Assembly: GCF_003202285.1 (NCBI RefSeq)
Contig: NZ_MASW01000008.1
Location: 1-64,000, forward strand
Direction of reading: 5' to 3'
Source: Prauserella muralis
Lineage (GTDB): Bacteria; Actinomycetota; Actinomycetes; Mycobacteriales; Pseudonocardiaceae
DNA: 64,000 nt
The notes under the pieces were generated by a model. The model was not told the origin of the DNA. It saw only the letters and a list, made by a program, of their open reading frames with translations, and ran no database searches. The translations under genes were made by a program, and so were the position numbers. Shown one piece after another: positions 16,114 through 25,554 of the stretch (positions are counted from its first letter, which is position 1; every line of letters starts with the position of its first letter).

Positions 16114-16965
16114 TCAGGCTGCGCGTGGCCTGGTGTCGTGTGCGCGCTTGTTGGTGTGGCTGCTGATGCGGAGTTCGAGCCGCACGGTTTGGTTGTGGCA
16201 GCGGTACAAGGCGCGTGGGTCGAGCCAGTCGGCGTCCCGGTTGTCGTCCGGCGCGAGGCCGACGGCGGTGGGTATGCCGAGATCGGCATCGGTGTCGGTG
16301 AACAACGTGCCGGCGCCGAGCGTGATCTCCTCGCCGACCGTCGGCGTGACGGGTGCCAGGGACCGCGCTATGTCGCCACAGTGCTCGGAGCGACGTGTCT
16401 CGACCACGATGGCGACGAGTCGTCCCGGTTGGCCGACGGGTGCGTTCTCGAACGAGACGTAGTCCTCGGCATCCGGACCGGTGAGCAGGAACACGGTGCC
16501 GTAGCGGTCGGACTGGCGTTCGAACCTCGGCCACCACAGTTGGCCCTGGCCGAGCTCGATCGTGGCTGTCTCCTCGGTGTGTCCCGCGGTTGCGGCTTGC
16601 TCGGCGGCGGTGATGATCTCGGCCATGGACAGGTCGTTGCGGAACCGGTGCCCGATCTCGGCTTCCAGCTCCGCGTACTCGGCGGCCAGTTCCGGGCGTA
16701 GTTGTGCGGCGCGAACCAGATCCGCGCGGCTGGCGAGCACACAGAGGGAGCACGACAGGCGGGTCATGCCCTGGTCGTAGGCCGGGTGGTACGGCACACC
16801 TGACGCATGGATGCGTTGCCATACCTGGGTTTCGGTCCAGTCGTGGATCGGAAGCCAGGTGTCGACAGTGCGCCGGCCGCTGCTGGCAGCCTCGCCACGA
16901 CTCAGGCGAGCCTGCTGGCGCAGAGCAATACCGTTCCGCGTCGAGTTCTCACCTCTCGCGATCAC
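16114..16965 (-). pseudogene. PAPS-reductase-family protein, N-terminally truncated
   Basis: About 280 residues. SSGRRTVDTWLPIHDWTETQ, VWQRIHASGVPYHPAYDQGM and RLSCSLCVLAS match the C-terminal half of phosphoadenosine-phosphosulfate-reductase-like (adenine nucleotide alpha hydrolase) proteins found in mobile elements. The N-terminal ATP-binding loop (SGGKDS type) is missing; upstream of 16965 the frame is short and unrelated. A second region, from about residue 130, is beta-rich (YGTVFLLTGPDAEDYVSFEN, LGAGTLFTDTDADLGIP) and belongs to no family I recognise. With the integrase fragment next to it, it looks like the end of a degraded integrative element. It may still be translated. Confidence 0.65.
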
Positions 16966-17061
16966 TCATGGTGACTGTCGCTGCCGGGTGAAACTGACCC
17001 GGTCTGACCAACCGCTCGGGTCCAGGACGTGGGTAAGCGGGTCAGTGACCGAGGGGCGTGG

Positions 17062-17742
17062 TCAGGGATTGCGTGCCGAGGGGGGCTCGCCGCTGATGGC
17101 GCGCCAGGCCGCGTCGGAATCAACGGTGTCGGCGAGGTCGTGGTTGGTGAGTACGGCGAGCGCGTCGATGGCTGTCAGCCAGTCGCGGCTACGCCGGTGC
17201 ACCTCGTCGCTGGGGTCGTATCGGTTCAGGACGACTAGCACCTCGTGTCCGGTGAGGGCTCGCGCGGCGAGGCGCACCTGGGACACAACTCCTAGGACAG
17301 GCTCGGTGACCAGTAGCACGAGGTCCGGTCTCACCCGCTGCGCCAGTGAGAGGGTGTCGCCGTCATGGGCGATTGGTGAGCACAGCCCGCCTGCGCCCTC
17401 GACGAAGCCGATGGCGACGTCTGAGGGCCAGTCGAGTTCGGCGACGAGGTCGTCGAGCAGGATCGGAGCCAGTTGTAGGGTGTCGGCGGCCATCGGTGGC
17501 GCGAGGGGTACCGGGTACCACCGGTGTGGCGGGCACACCGTGTCGGCGGGCGTGTCAGTTGCCTCGCCGAGCACGGCGGCGTCGGTCGCGGTATCACCGG
17601 GTGTGAACGACTGCGCCGGTTTGCGGGCCGCGACCTCGATGCCAAATGCTCGCAATCGTCGCGACAAGGCGGCGGTCACCCAGGTCTTGCCGACCTCGGT
17701 GCCGGTGCCGGTGACCAGGATGAGTCGGCTAGGTCGGGTCAT
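17062..17742 (-). CDS. bioD: Dethiobiotin synthetase
   Basis: Cytosolic enzyme that closes the ureido ring of dethiobiotin from 7,8-diaminopelargonate, CO2 and ATP. Length 226 residues, normal for BioD. P-loop GTGTEVGKTW at residues 12-21, KPAQSF, and the family signature FVEGAGGLCSPI in the middle. No bioA, bioF or bioB is nearby, so it is a lone biotin gene. It is the last gene of a minus-strand series and starts 97 bases after the fabI stop. It may be a second copy beside a chromosomal bio operon. Confidence 0.9.
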   Translation of the reverse strand: MTRPSRLILVTGTGTEVGKTWVTAALSRRLRAFGIEVAARKPAQSFTPGDTATDAAVLGEATDTPADTVCPPHRWYPVPLAPPMAADTLQLAPILLDDLVAELDWPSDVAIGFVEGAGGLCSPIAHDGDTLSLAQRVRPDLVLLVTEPVLGVVSQVRLAARALTGHEVLVVLNRYDPSDEVHRRSRDWLTAIDALAVLTNHDLADTVDSDAAWRAISGEPPSARNP

Positions 17743-17839
17743 GGAGCGCCCACCGGGTCAACCAGCCGAGATCTTGCCCAGTCTGCGCCAGGGCACCTGC
17801 CCTGATCAGTGTGGAGGTGTTGGATGTCCTCGTGGCCCA

Positions 17840-18625
17840 TCATGATCCCTGTTGGCGCAGGGGCGCGGCCATGGCGTGGTAGCCGCCGTCGACGTGGAGG
17901 ATCTCGCCGGTGATAGCGCGGGCGAGGTCGGAGAACAGGAAGCAGACGGCGTCGGCCACCGGGGTCGAGTCGGCTGGGTCCCACCGCAAGGGCGAACGGG
18001 TTGCCCAGGCGTCGAGCAGGGCTTCGAAGCCGGGGATGCCGGTGGCCGCCCGGGTATGGATCGGCCCGGCCGCGACGAGGTTGACCCGGATTCCGGCAGG
18101 CCCGAGGTCGCGTGCGAGGTACCGGTTGAGCGACTCCAGTCCGGCTTTGCAGACGCCCATCCAGTTGTAGACCGGCCACGCGGCGCTGGCGTCGAAGTCG
18201 AGCCCGACCAGGCTGGCGCCGGAGGGTGGGGCGAGCCGGTTCACCGCCGCGGCGAGCGCGGCGAGGGATACGGTGCTGGTCTGGAACGCCAGTCCGATCC
18301 CTTCGGGGCGGGCGTTGAGTAGGGGGCCTTCCAGGGCGTCGGCGGGTGCGAAGGCGATGGCGTGCAGGGCGCCGTCGAGTCTCTCCCACCGCTCAGCGAT
18401 CGTTGCGGTGAGCCGGGCGGTGTCGTGGGAGGCAGTGGCGTCGAAGGGGATGACGTCGATGTCGCCGGTGAGCTGCGCTGCCGCCGCACGGGCCCGATCG
18501 AGATCGCGGGGGAGCCCGGTGAGCAGCACCTCGGCGCCGAGTTGTTGGGCGCGGCGGGCGACGGCGAAGGCGATGCTGTCGGTGGTGACGACCCCGGTCA
18601 CCAGGATGTGCTTGCCGTCCAACAC
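17840..18625 (-). CDS. fabI: Enoyl-ACP reductase, InhA type
   Basis: NADH-dependent enoyl-ACP reductase of fatty-acid synthesis, 261 residues. The start VLDGKHILVTGVVTTDSIAF, the nucleotide loop, SLVGLDFDASAAWPVYNWMG with VCKAGLESLNRYLA (catalytic Tyr-x6-Lys near residue 155) and IRVNLVAAGPIHTRA follow mycobacterial InhA closely. GTG at 18625 is preceded by AAGGAG. Enzymes of this type are the target of isoniazid-NAD, pyridomycin and triclosan. A gap of 239 bases separates it from ilvD. As an accessory copy it could serve as a resistant variant, which is inference. Confidence 0.9.
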   Translation of the reverse strand: MLDGKHILVTGVVTTDSIAFAVARRAQQLGAEVLLTGLPRDLDRARAAAAQLTGDIDVIPFDATASHDTARLTATIAERWERLDGALHAIAFAPADALEGPLLNARPEGIGLAFQTSTVSLAALAAAVNRLAPPSGASLVGLDFDASAAWPVYNWMGVCKAGLESLNRYLARDLGPAGIRVNLVAAGPIHTRAATGIPGFEALLDAWATRSPLRWDPADSTPVADAVCFLFSDLARAITGEILHVDGGYHAMAAPLRQQGS

Positions 18626-18864
18626 AGTGCGGCTCCTTCGCGGGGGTTGGTGTGTGCGGCCCGGCAGGCGTGGGTCGTGACCGCTTGGTGGACGTCGATG
18701 GCCCGGCGGATGCAGGGTCCGGTCGTGGCGGTGATTCCTTCGACAGGGCGGTCGGCGCTGGCGGCACCGCCGATGCGCCCCGCAGGCCGTGCCGCCGGCA
18801 CGGCGATGGGAGAAAAGCCGGATCGCTCGCGTGACATGATGGTGTTTGCGTCGGGTGGGGCTGC
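18626..18864. other. Intergenic stretch between ilvD and fabI
   Basis: 239 bases. A 79-codon minus-strand frame (18598-18837) runs through it and into fabI, but it lacks a ribosome-binding site and any family character. No convincing promoter or terminator was seen; the fabI ribosome-binding site AAGGAG lies at its left edge. Confidence 0.4.
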
Positions 18865-20547
18865 TCATCGTGGGGTGGCGCCGACGAGCGCCCCCTGCGA
18901 GGCGCAGCCGACGAGGCGGCTGTACTTGGCTAGGAAGCCGTTGCCGGTCGGGGCAGGGGGTGGGTGCCAGCGGTGACGGCGTCGTTCGAGTTCGGCAGGG
19001 TTGACGTCGAGATCGATGGTGCGTGCCGGGATGTCGATCATGATCGGGTCGCCGTCGGCGACCAGCGCCAGCGGCCCGCCGGCAGCGGCCTCGGGGGCGA
19101 CGTGGCCGACGCAGAGGCCGGTGGTGGCGCCGGAGAAGCGGCCGTCAGTGACCAGCGCCACCTGGTCACCCAGGCCGGTGCCGCGGACAGCGGCGGTGAC
19201 GGCGAGCATCTCCGGCATTCCCGGTCCGCCGCGTGGGCCTTCGTACCGGATCACGATCACCTCGCCTGCGGTGAGGCGACCGCCTGAGACGTAGCCCATG
19301 GCGGCGTCTTCGTTGTCGAAGACCCGGGCTGTGCCGTGGAAGCGGTCGACGGTCAGGCCGGCCATCTTGACCACCGCGCCGCTGGGGGCGAGTGCCCCGC
19401 GGAGGATGGCCAGGCCGCCGTCGGGGCGGAGCGGGTCATCTGGCGTTCGGAGGACCGTACCGTCGGGTTTCGGGGCTGCGAGTTCGGCGAGGTTCTCGGC
19501 CAGGGTGGCTCCGGTCACGGTCAGGCAGTCGCCGTGGAGCAGTCCGGCGTCCAGCAGCGCGGCGAGCACTGCGGGCACGCCACCGACCTGGTGCAGGTCG
19601 GCCATGACGTGGCGCCCACCGGGACGGAGATCGGCGATGTGGGGGGTGTGTCGGCTGATCCGGTCGAAGTCGTCGAGGGTCAGGCGGACGCCGGCTTCGT
19701 GGGCGATGGCGGGTAGGTGCAGCGCGGCGTTGGTCGACCCGCCCAGGGCCATGACCACGGTGATGGCGTTCTCGAAGGCTTCGCGGGTGAGGATGTCGCG
19801 TGGGCGGATCCCGGCGCGCAGGGCGGCGACGGCGGCCGCTCCGGTGTCGTGGGCGATGCCGGGGCGTGTGGGGTCGATGGCGGGGGCGGATGCCGAGCCG
19901 GGCAGTGCGATACCGAGGGCTTCGGCTTCGGCGGCGATCGTGTTGGCGGTGTACATGCCGGCGCACGATCCGGCTCCTGGGCACGCGGCGCGCTCCAGCT
20001 CGTCGAGGTCGTCGGTGCTGAGCAGGCCGCTTGCCTGCGCGCCGACGGCCTCGAACACGTCCTGGATCGTCACCGGCCGACCCTGCCAGCTCCCGGGGAG
20101 GGAGGAGCCGCCGTACAAGAACGCCGTGGGTACGTTGAGGCGTGCGGCGGCCATGAGCATCCCGGGAAGGCTCTTGTCGCAGCCGGCGATGGTGACCATC
20201 GCGTCGAGTTGTTCGGCCTCCATGACACACTCGACCGAGTCTGCGATGAGGTCCCGGCTGGGAAGGGACGCGCGCATGCCGCGGTGCCCCATGGCGATCC
20301 CATCGGACATGGCGATGGTCGAGAACCGCATCGCCACCCCGCCCGCCTTCCTGACCCCGTCGGCCGTCGCGCCTGCCAGGCGGTCCAGGGCGATGTTGCA
20401 GGGTGTGAGGTCGTTGGCGGCCGCGGCCACACCGATCTGCGGCCGGGTGAAGTCCTCGTCGGCGAACCCGACTGCCCGCAGCATCGCCCGGGCCGGTGCT
20501 CGGGTGACGCCGTCGGTGACGATTCGGCTACGGTGACGCGGGTCCAT
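18865..20547 (-). CDS. ilvD: Dihydroxy-acid dehydratase
   Basis: Fe-S enzyme of branched-chain amino-acid synthesis, converting 2,3-dihydroxy-isovalerate or -methylvalerate to the 2-oxo acid. 560 residues, normal length. Cluster-ligand motifs are [16 protein letters not shown] and [15 protein letters not shown]; the C-terminal signature [18 protein letters not shown] and [11 protein letters not shown] are present. The ATG at 20547 ([10 protein letters not shown]) has GGGAGAAG upstream and matches usual family starts; a longer frame begins at 20586, where ATGA overlaps the icd stop. No other ilv or leu gene is close, so this is an isolated pathway copy. Confidence 0.93.
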   Translation of the reverse strand: MDPRHRSRIVTDGVTRAPARAMLRAVGFADEDFTRPQIGVAAAANDLTPCNIALDRLAGATADGVRKAGGVAMRFSTIAMSDGIAMGHRGMRASLPSRDLIADSVECVMEAEQLDAMVTIAGCDKSLPGMLMAAARLNVPTAFLYGGSSLPGSWQGRPVTIQDVFEAVGAQASGLLSTDDLDELERAACPGAGSCAGMYTANTIAAEAEALGIALPGSASAPAIDPTRPGIAHDTGAAAVAALRAGIRPRDILTREAFENAITVVMALGGSTNAALHLPAIAHEAGVRLTLDDFDRISRHTPHIADLRPGGRHVMADLHQVGGVPAVLAALLDAGLLHGDCLTVTGATLAENLAELAAPKPDGTVLRTPDDPLRPDGGLAILRGALAPSGAVVKMAGLTVDRFHGTARVFDNEDAAMGYVSGGRLTAGEVIVIRYEGPRGGPGMPEMLAVTAAVRGTGLGDQVALVTDGRFSGATTGLCVGHVAPEAAAGGPLALVADGDPIMIDIPARTIDLDVNPAELERRRHRWHPPPAPTGNGFLAKYSRLVGCASQGALVGATPR

Positions 20548-20582
20548 GTCTTCTCCCGGCTTCGCTTGGTCAGCTCGGCCCT

Positions 20583-22028
20583 TCATTGGCCCTGGCCTCG
20601 GGTGAATGCGGGTTCGCCGTCGAAGGCGTAGAGTCCTTCGGTCTTGATCGGTTCGATGCCGTGCTCGACCATGCGGGCCTGGAGGGCGACGACCTCGGCG
20701 GCGGTGGTGGTCCCGCGCGGGTCGAGGAAGCGGCATCGCCAGTGGTCGGTGAGCAGGGTCTCGGGCGCGCCGCCTGGCCAGACCTTCTGTCCCCGGTTGG
20801 AGATCATGTCAAGGTGCAGGGGTGCGGCGAACGGACGAAGCTTGGCGGCGAGTTCGTCTGGGGTGGTGTCTGGGCTGTGGACGAACACGTCGACGCCGAG
20901 CTGGGTCTTGGCGGCAGCGGATCGGCCCGCGAGCTTGACGGTGATCGGCCTGTGCTGGGCGTAGTGCGTTGCCGGCAGCCGGGTGGGTTCTTGGCCGAGA
21001 CGGTCGATGACCGATGCCGCGAACGCCGTGGTGCCGACCTTGGAGGTGCTGGTATCGGGCTCGTAGATGTCGTAGGTGTGGATGCCGTCTTCGATGGTCC
21101 GCAGCCAGGCGTTGTGGACTCGGCTCGCGACGTCGGCTTGTCCGATGTGGACCAGCATCTGTACCGCGGCCAGCAGCAGCCCTGAAGGATTCGCAACGTC
21201 TTGGCCGGCTCGCCGGGGGGCGGATCCGTGGATGGCTTCGAACATGGCGACTCGCTCGCCGATGTTCGCGCTTCCGGCGAGGCCGACAGATCCGGCGATC
21301 TGGGCGGCGACGTCGGAGAGGATGTCGCCGTAGAGGTTCGGCAGGACGACGACGTCGAACGCCTCGGGGGTGTCGGCGAGCTTGGCCGCACCGATGTCGA
21401 CGATCCAATGCTCTGCCTGGATATCGGGGTAGTCGGCGGCGACCTCGTCGAACACCCGGTGGAACAGGCCGTCGGTCATCTTCATGATGTTGTCCTTGGT
21501 GAACGCTGTCACCTTGGTTCGCCGATAGGCTGTGGCGTACTCGAAGGCGTAGCGAATTACCCGCTCGCATCCCTGCCGGGAGATGAGCTTGAGGCACTGC
21601 ACGACCTCGTCGGTCTGGCGGTGCTCGATGCCGGCGTAGAGGTCCTCTTCGTTCTCCCGAACGATGACGACGTCCATGCCAGGGTGCTTGGTGGCGACGA
21701 ACGGTGCGTAGGCGACGCATGGCCGGACGTTGGCATAGAGACCGAACGTCTTGCGCACGGTGACGTTGAGGCTCTTGAACCCTCCGCCTTGCGGGGTGGT
21801 GATGGGCGCCTTGAGGAACACACCCGTGCGGCGGATCGACTCGAGCGCCTCGGGAGTGACGCCGGCGGGGTTGCCAGCCTGATAGACCGACTCTCCGATG
21901 GTGATCGTGTCGATGTCAAGGGCCGCGCCTGCGGCGTTGAGCACCGAAAGGGTGGCTTCCATGATTTCCGGACCGATTCCGTCTCCGTGGGCGACGGTGA
22001 TCGGTGCGGATGTGGAATGCGTGGTCAT
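20583..22028 (-). CDS. icd: NADP-type isocitrate dehydrogenase (long bacterial form)
   Basis: Oxidative decarboxylation of isocitrate to 2-oxoglutarate with release of CO2. 481 residues from the ATG at 22028 with AGGAG upstream. The catalytic core has [60 protein letters not shown] and [20 protein letters not shown]; a C-terminal extension of about 140 residues ([20 protein letters not shown]) is typical of the Rickettsia/Thermus-like subgroup. Its stop overlaps a possible ilvD start, so the two are probably cotranscribed. Most actinomycetes use a monomeric Icd, so this may be an acquired isoform. Confidence 0.92.
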   Translation of the reverse strand: MTTHSTSAPITVAHGDGIGPEIMEATLSVLNAAGAALDIDTITIGESVYQAGNPAGVTPEALESIRRTGVFLKAPITTPQGGGFKSLNVTVRKTFGLYANVRPCVAYAPFVATKHPGMDVVIVRENEEDLYAGIEHRQTDEVVQCLKLISRQGCERVIRYAFEYATAYRRTKVTAFTKDNIMKMTDGLFHRVFDEVAADYPDIQAEHWIVDIGAAKLADTPEAFDVVVLPNLYGDILSDVAAQIAGSVGLAGSANIGERVAMFEAIHGSAPRRAGQDVANPSGLLLAAVQMLVHIGQADVASRVHNAWLRTIEDGIHTYDIYEPDTSTSKVGTTAFAASVIDRLGQEPTRLPATHYAQHRPITVKLAGRSAAAKTQLGVDVFVHSPDTTPDELAAKLRPFAAPLHLDMISNRGQKVWPGGAPETLLTDHWRCRFLDPRGTTTAAEVVALQARMVEHGIEPIKTEGLYAFDGEPAFTRGQGQ

Positions 22029-22074
22029 GCTGCTCCTGAGACCGAGGACGTGACGGGACGGGACGCTGGATGGG

Positions 22075-22674
22075 CTAGGGGCGAGTCGTGGCGGTGCCGC
22101 GTGCGAGCCGGCATCCGGCGCTGGTCGTGCCGCACGGTCCACTGATGCCCTGCTCTGGGTCATCGATGTACCAGTGGGTCGCGACCAGGCGCGGGTAGCG
22201 GCTGCCGAGTTCGGTCAGGGTGGCGTGGACGGTGTCGCGGGAGTCGGTGTGCGCGAAGACCGGAAAGAACGCTCCCGGCAGGCTCGCTGCGGGCGCCGCG
22301 CCTTGCACCAGGACATCGAGGATCAGGCGCCGTCGCTGGTGGGGGTTGTGTGCCTCGCGCAGGGCGGAACCGTCCAGCCAGCACAGCGACCACAGCCCGG
22401 ACACCGAGGAGGAGGTCCGGATCCCCACCGGCACTGCTGGCGGGCGCCCTTCCGTGGGGTCCCCGACGGCGCATCCGCAGGTCTGCACATGCTCGCCGCA
22501 CGGGAACAACGTGGGCAGGTCCGCGTCAAGCTCGCGGCGGATCCAAATCCCGAGCAGGGCGTCCCGCTGAGCTGGATCGCCGCCGTAGCGCCGGTGGTGG
22601 ACCAGGTAGTCGCTCGCCTGCTCGACGGCGACCTCGGCGTGGTCCACACTTGAGATCAGTAGAAGCGCGCTCAT
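22075..22674 (-). CDS. Unknown protein between icd and dabA
   Basis: 199 residues from the ATG at 22674; the upstream GAGAGG is a plausible ribosome-binding site. Begins MSALLLISSVDHAEVAVEQA. A CGEHVQTCGCAVGD segment with clustered cysteines, and later PCGTTSAGC, might bind metal. WYIDDPEQGISGPCG near the end suggests a compact soluble protein. No signal peptide or membrane segment. I do not recognise a family. Its place directly after dabA (92-base gap) and before icd (46-base gap) argues that it belongs to the inorganic-carbon operon. Confidence 0.6.
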   Translation of the reverse strand: MSALLLISSVDHAEVAVEQASDYLVHHRRYGGDPAQRDALLGIWIRRELDADLPTLFPCGEHVQTCGCAVGDPTEGRPPAVPVGIRTSSSVSGLWSLCWLDGSALREAHNPHQRRRLILDVLVQGAAPAASLPGAFFPVFAHTDSRDTVHATLTELGSRYPRLVATHWYIDDPEQGISGPCGTTSAGCRLARGTATTRP

Positions 22675-22765
22675 CGGGTACCTCTCTTTCCAAGCGGCTC
22701 TGTTACGTGGGGAGTTAGGACAGGTCGTTCCGGGTGGGACGCCGCCATCGGGTGGTGTGGAGCGG

Positions 22766-25396
22766 TCACGGGAGCGCCTGCCGGGATGTCGGTGCTGGCG
22801 TGTCGGTGCTGGGGTGCCAGGGCTGCCACCCGGTGGGGGTGTAGCGGTGCCACGGGTCGTCGGGCTGTTCCCGTGCGGCGAGTCCAATCCAGTCGTGGCT
22901 GAACATGTGGTGCAGCATTGTGTGGCGGGCGATGAGGGTGTCCAGCCTGGGCAGGGGTGCCTGCACGATGGCGAGCAGGCGTTGCGGTTCATGTCGGGCG
23001 TGGTGGCCGTCGGTGAGGGACTGCCAGGGCAGGCCGGGCTGGAGGTCACTGGTGTGGCCGGTCATGACGCCCAGGCCCCCACCGGTGACGTTGTGCAGGG
23101 TTTTGCTGCCGGCGCCGAAGGACTGCGGGTCGACGGTGGCGAAGTAGTACTGGCTGTTGATCCAGTGTGCGACGACGAGCGGCGCGGTGAGGATTGTTTC
23201 CAGGACGGTGCCGGTCGGGTCGAGGTCGGGATCGTAGTCGTGGAGGAACACGCGGCTGTGCAGGTCGATGCCGCGGGTGAGGGCGCGGGGCGCGATGAGG
23301 AAGGCGGCGTTGTCGGCGAGACCCCATTCCGGGAAGACCTGGGCCCAGTCACGGGCCCGGGCGCGGGTGTGGCGCGCCGCGTGCCGCGGGCGGGGCCGGG
23401 TGGGTGCGCCCGGCAGGATGGCGCAGCGTTCGGCGGCCAGCCGGGTGCCGGCCGTGCGGAGGTCGGCGGTGAGCCTGTCAGCGTCGCGGCGGTGGGTGGC
23501 GGGCAGGAGGTGGGTGTCCAGCAGGCGTACGGTGTCGGTGGTGGTGTCGTGTTCGGCCGGGACGAACCAGGTGTCGTCGGGAACGGTGATGCCGCGGTCG
23601 GCCAGGTGAAGGCGGACCTGCGGATCGTTGAGCAGGGCGGCGGCCGTGCGGGCGTTGGGACCTCCGGGATGTCCCCCGCAGGCGCCGCAGTCCAGCGCGG
23701 CCTGGTAGGGGTTGTTGTCGGTGTGGGCGCGGTGCCCGCAGAACACGACCAGCCGCGCGAACCCGCGGGTCAGGCCCATCAACGTCAGGATGGTTTCGGC
23801 GGTCGCGGCACGCTCCTCGGGGGTGAGCGCCTCGGCGATGGAGATCTCGGTCTGCGGCTCGGGCGTGATGCGGCGGGCCCACCACGCGCCTGTGGCGCCG
23901 GCGGCACGGGGAGTGAAGGTCTTGGCCGCGGCCAGCGGCCCGGCCAGCCAGCCGGCGGCTTCGGCGAGGGCGAACGGCGCCAGCAGGTCGTCCTTGGCGG
24001 CGTGCAGGGAGTGCTCGGCGGCGGCGAGCACCCTGCGGCCGGCCAGTGACCGCTCGGCCGCGCGCCGCCGACCAGGGGCGGGGTGCTCGGTGAGGGTGTG
24101 GCGAGGCGTGATCGGGCCGGGACACTGGGTGCGAGCGGCACCCCCGGCGAGGTCGCGGTAGCGCATGGCGACGGCGAAGAAACCGGCGAAGCCCAGGGTC
24201 TGGTAGCTGCCGAGGACCTCCAGGTGGCGGCGCAGTCCTTCGGAGCGGGGATCGATGCAGCACACCACCTGCGCCCGCGGTGGGGCTTCGGGCAGTTCGG
24301 GCTGGGGCCGGCCGAGGATGCGCAGCAGCAGCCGGCTCCGGTAGTGGTCCTCGTAGGCGTCCAGCCAGACCAGCGCCCGCTGCTGGATCGGCAGCTGGTC
24401 GAGCAGCTCCACCAGCTCGCTCCGTTGGGCGGCATCGGTGTCGGTGACTTCCAGCGCTCCCAACAGGTGGTAGGCCCGGTCGTGCGGGTCGACGGTGGCC
24501 TGCCGGGTGTCGAACCGGCTCGCGGAGGCCCAGGACCACGCTGTGCCGGGAGCGTGGGAGCCGGCGAGCGCGGCGGCTTCGACGGCCAACCGCAACGCGA
24601 GGTAGTCGACGAGGTCGATGCCGCTGTCGGGCCGCTCGCCGCGCCACCGGACGTGGGCGGCGAAGCCGGGCAAGCAGGCCAGGTGGGCCTGCAGGTAGCG
24701 GGTCCGCTGGTCGTCCGGGACACCGAGCGCGGCCAGCGCGTCCAGGATGGTGTGCTCGGCGCGTTCGGGCAGGTGCCGCAGCCGCGCCCGCACCGGCCGC
24801 GGCAAGGTTCCGTCATGGGCGGCCAGCGCCCGCCACGCCGAGTAGAAGCCGCGGTCACGACCCGGCATCCGCCAGGTGGACTGGCCTTCGTCCAGGTAGG
24901 CCGCGCACCACTGGATCGTGTGGGTGTTGAGCAGGGCGGCCACCTCCGGGGCCAGTGCTTCGGCCGCGGTGCGTGCCTGACGGCGCGGCGGTGGACACGC
25001 GATGCCCTGGTGCAGATCGGCCACCAGCAGGTCGACCGGGTCGTAGGCGCGGTTGCCGAGAGTGAGCGGGCCCCGCTGTAGCGCCGTGGGGTGGCGGCGG
25101 GCCAGCGCGGCGCGCAGGTCGTCGTCGGTGATCCGGCCGCGCTGCCAGGCGGCACGTAGCCAGGTCTCGTCTGGGGTGACTCGTGCTCCGAGCAGATCCG
25201 CGGCGGTGGTGGCCGCGTCGGCGAACGGGCGGTCCAGCAGGCCGGACAACGGGTTGACCGCGATGAAGTCCGCCAATGGCCAGGTCGGAGCCAGGAATCC
25301 GGCCGCGTCGGCGATCTCGGCGCGCACTGCCGCCTGCTGTGTGGCGACGTCAGAGACGGCATCGGGGGCGAGGTTGGTGGCGGGGCCGGTGGTCAT
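22766..25396 (-). CDS. dabA: Inorganic carbon transporter subunit DabA (DUF2309/UPF0753)
   Basis: Soluble, zinc-binding, carbonic-anhydrase-like subunit of the DAB complex, which with DabB drives accumulation of bicarbonate from CO2. 876 residues. The N-terminus has ADFIAVNPLSGLLDRPF. Zinc-site motifs are VVCCIDPRSEGLRRHLE near residue 378 and the HRAHTDNNPYQ and CGACGGHPGGPNAR stretch near residues 550-580. C-terminal LGVMTGHTSDLQPGLPWQSL is conserved in the family. ATG at 25396 with AGGAGGG upstream, overlapping by ATGA the stop of a 53-codon ORF that itself overlaps dabB. Confidence 0.92.
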   Translation of the reverse strand: MTTGPATNLAPDAVSDVATQQAAVRAEIADAAGFLAPTWPLADFIAVNPLSGLLDRPFADAATTAADLLGARVTPDETWLRAAWQRGRITDDDLRAALARRHPTALQRGPLTLGNRAYDPVDLLVADLHQGIACPPPRRQARTAAEALAPEVAALLNTHTIQWCAAYLDEGQSTWRMPGRDRGFYSAWRALAAHDGTLPRPVRARLRHLPERAEHTILDALAALGVPDDQRTRYLQAHLACLPGFAAHVRWRGERPDSGIDLVDYLALRLAVEAAALAGSHAPGTAWSWASASRFDTRQATVDPHDRAYHLLGALEVTDTDAAQRSELVELLDQLPIQQRALVWLDAYEDHYRSRLLLRILGRPQPELPEAPPRAQVVCCIDPRSEGLRRHLEVLGSYQTLGFAGFFAVAMRYRDLAGGAARTQCPGPITPRHTLTEHPAPGRRRAAERSLAGRRVLAAAEHSLHAAKDDLLAPFALAEAAGWLAGPLAAAKTFTPRAAGATGAWWARRITPEPQTEISIAEALTPEERAATAETILTLMGLTRGFARLVVFCGHRAHTDNNPYQAALDCGACGGHPGGPNARTAAALLNDPQVRLHLADRGITVPDDTWFVPAEHDTTTDTVRLLDTHLLPATHRRDADRLTADLRTAGTRLAAERCAILPGAPTRPRPRHAARHTRARARDWAQVFPEWGLADNAAFLIAPRALTRGIDLHSRVFLHDYDPDLDPTGTVLETILTAPLVVAHWINSQYYFATVDPQSFGAGSKTLHNVTGGGLGVMTGHTSDLQPGLPWQSLTDGHHARHEPQRLLAIVQAPLPRLDTLIARHTMLHHMFSHDWIGLAAREQPDDPWHRYTPTGWQPWHPSTDTPAPTSRQALP

Positions 25397-25554
25397 GAGT
25401 GTGAACCCTCCTGCGCGAGCACGACGCGACAAGTGGCGGAACGTGCGACCGTGGAGAACAGGGGAAGCCACGCGTGCGGGACAGCCGGTGACTCACCTGT
25501 CATGGCGGCGACCCGCTTGCGCGGGATGCCGTCGAGCGCGTGGGGGCGAGTCAC
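25393..25554 (-). CDS. Small ORF overlapping both dabB and dabA
   Basis: 53 codons. Its GTG start overlaps the dabB TGA (GTGA, 25551-25554) and its TGA overlaps the dabA ATG (ATGA, 25393-25396), so ribosomes could pass from dabB through it into dabA. Product begins [20 protein letters not shown] and ends RVVLAQEGSHS; no transmembrane helix and no family recognised. Double stop-start overlap is the only evidence that it is translated. It might work as a coupling peptide setting the DabB:DabA ratio, or be a real small subunit. Confidence 0.5.
   Translation of the reverse strand: MTRPHALDGIPRKRVAAMTGESPAVPHAWLPLFSTVARSATCRVVLAQEGSHS

Noticed and set aside
18598..18837. 79-codon minus-strand ORF between ilvD and fabI
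   Set aside because: No RBS and it runs into the fabI start in another frame; could be real, but nothing supports it.
23785..25362. 525-codon minus-strand frame
   Set aside because: Out-of-frame shadow of dabA, whose metal-site motifs are in the other frame.
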